Positions 62,401 to 64,000 of a stretch of DNA of 64,000 bases are shown piece after piece (position 1 is the stretch's first letter; the number at the start of each line of letters is the position of its first letter). A model generated the notes under the pieces. That model saw only the letters and a list, made by a program, of their open reading frames with translations. It was not told the DNA's origin and did no database searches. The translations under genes and the position numbers were made by a program. This DNA comes from Pardosa pseudoannulata (taxonomy: Eukaryota; Arthropoda; Arachnida; Araneae; Lycosidae). The stretch is taken from the NCBI GenBank assembly GCA_032207245.1, contig CM063502.1, forward strand, positions 137,884,498 through 137,948,497. The letters run 5' to 3'.

Positions 62401-63589
62401 ATTTCATAATAAATTTGTTTTTGGAATGACCAGAGAAAATGAAGCTGGTTGAAAAAATTGTAAGATCGTGATTTTCGTATATTGCAAAAAACTACCTTAT
62501 ATCGATGTGCTAAAATATCTGAAACTTTAGGAATGTTACACAAGGTAAAATCATTGTTTAAGTGATTAGCCTATATCTAAGAAGATGTTCTACCTCAAAA
62601 TGCAGTACATCACCACATATTAAACTAAAGTCACCCTCAATTACCCACTTATTAAACTTCATCCTTCACTCTTCTTAATGAGCTCTTCAGAATGACACAG
62701 CTGTTGAATACCCTAGAGACAATGCGGGGACAATAAGAGCATCAACTAGGTCCTAATGCAGACTTACTTGATGTTCTTAATGCAATTTACTCCTGTCATT
62801 CTTCTCTTTAGAAATCTAGTATTTTTTATGCTACAACATTGCAAGGGAAATTAAATTTATCCTCAGCAGTTAAAAGTAATTCTGTCACCTGTATATGTAA
62901 AATGCAATTCAGAAAGAGACGTTACTTTGTCTTTCGTGTATTCATTATAACTTTTACATTTTTTCTAGATTTTTTTCTCTCATATTATTTCAATAAACTT
63001 TAGAAGTACTGTAAAGGTTTTCGTTTCTTTTAAAAGTAAAAGAAAGTATGAGAACATTTTGACTTGTTTTCTAGATATTTGCTTATCCCAATAGTTTTAT
63101 TTCTTGTATAGTTAATTCTTAATAGGTAAAATAAAAGTAACCTTCACAAATTATCAAATTAAAAAAGTGATGTCATTAACCCAAATACTTCTCTCCCTTA
63201 TTCACAAATTTACAGCTGTTTAGATATATATCTGAGTAATAAGAGAAGAGTTATATAAATATGGACACTACTGTCGTGATAAGCGAATGAATACCAGAGA
63301 TACTGTATCCCGGCAAGCATTGAAAGAAGAATGTGCTTAAAACAGGCCAAGTTTAATGACGATAATAGCACGACCTGTTCCGCATGAACAGGAAAACAAA
63401 CAGATGTGTAAAATTCCGTCTCTAAATTTTAACGATGTTTGCGTTATGTGAGTAAAGGTATGTGATAAAATATTGTGCTTTACGTGGGTTAACAGCTGTT
63501 AACACTTGTGCAGGATTACGTGTAGTATTTAAGGATGCTACGATGAGTAGAAAAAGCATTTTCTGAAGCACAGGTCGTTTTGGAAGTAA
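59456..63589. other. Long AT-rich stretch with one unassigned frame
   Basis: 60600-60680 is a TAATAA-rich palindromic patch. A minus frame of 90 codons with a normal amino-acid mix (61287-61559) lies in G+C-richer sequence; I recognise no family and found no splice context. Nothing else was supported. Confidence 0.35.
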
Positions 63590-63988
63590 AATGGAAGAAG
63601 ATCAGTGTTAATCATTTTCTTTGATAATAACAGTAGGTTGTACACTCCCATTGTGACACAACAGCAGGCGGTCACTATGGCTTATCACATCGCTGTACTG
63701 AAGCAGCAGATGAAGGGTCACATTCCAAAAAAGATAGTGTTAATCACTGGAAATAGCACCACAATAATGCGTGACTTCATGTGGTGCACATTGTTTACGA
63801 GTTTCTAACCAAACAAAATTTCTGTTATATCACATCCGTTTTATAATCCGTATTTCATACCTAATTTTATACATCATCAGGCAAAAATGGAACTTAAAAT
63901 TCACCATTCACTGAACGCTAGAGTGGATGTAAACGCTTTACGAGTTATTTTGAAGGTCATCGCAAAGTTTCCAAACAAACGTCTTTAG
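63590..63988 (+). pseudogene. mariner transposase fragment
   Basis: The plus frame reads NGRRSVLIIFFDNN, VTQQQAV, AYHIAVLKQ, HIPKK, then after one in-frame stop at 63806-63808 continues NKISVISHPFYNP, KMELKI and ALRVILK..AK. This is the mariner catalytic-domain order (family: VMLIVFFD, VPPGQTVN, YY.EVLKRL, IPHPPYSPDL, K.KL.G..F). SPDL has become NPYF and HDNA is lost. A stop at 63986-63988 and the window edge follow. It is a different, less decayed copy than the one at 49 kb. Confidence 0.83.
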
Positions 63989-64000
63989 TGAGTGGATGGT

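Overview
This window is AT-rich nuclear DNA from an animal, roughly a quarter G+C by eye. I found no cellular gene that can be supported. The longest open frames are about 60-130 codons, sit in random AT-rich sequence or microsatellites, and show no recognisable cellular domain. The identifiable coding relics are transposase or reverse-transcriptase fragments of animal-type elements: Tc1-like, mariner with D,D34D ancestry, and Pao/BEL. Together with TTAA-flanked piggyBac-type MITEs, tRNA-headed SINE-like units and long (TA)n(TG)n tracts, they point to an invertebrate, probably an arthropod and perhaps an arachnid. The species guess is weak.

Layout. 0-5 kb: a Tc1 transposase fragment runs off the left edge, followed by an old TTAA-type MITE, a 128-bp tandem duplication leading into an LTR-like promoter/poly(A) unit, and a tRNA-like SINE head. 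6.9-12.4 kb: three-copy tandem repeats (about 300 and 285 bp), a hAT-like MITE, and a G+C-richer patch with 49-bp and 66-bp tandem duplications. 14-18 kb: a second TTAA MITE and an interrupted A-B-A-B direct-repeat block. 20-23 kb: microsatellites and a suspicious 541-bp duplication that may be an assembly artefact. 27-30 kb: a six-unit satellite-like array and a clear 265-bp piggyBac-type MITE.

30.5-34.9 kb: the best-defined object, a 3.76-kb LTR retrotransposon on the minus strand with 313-bp LTRs about 98% identical, inserted inside a (TA)n tract. A related solo LTR in the opposite orientation sits about 270 bp away in the same tract. 35.5-37 kb: a 475-bp direct repeat around an unrelated spacer. 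39 kb and 59 kb: two oppositely oriented copies of a repeat built on a 67-bp subunit rich in CGATA and GCGC.

45-64 kb: an LTR-like unit, a 1.24-kb mariner copy with recognisable ends, two more tRNA-like heads, a pair of back-to-back perfect hairpins, a solo LTR with perfect 5-bp target duplications, an orphan Pao/BEL fragment, an 830-bp TTAA element carrying a 28-bp minisatellite, and a second mariner fragment running off the right edge.

The elements do not form a pathway. The window reads as an intergenic or deep-intronic transposon graveyard. Recurrent themes are retroelement insertion into (TA)n tracts, diverged two- to six-copy tandem duplications, and several short-loop perfect or near-perfect inverted repeats that look like template-switch products.
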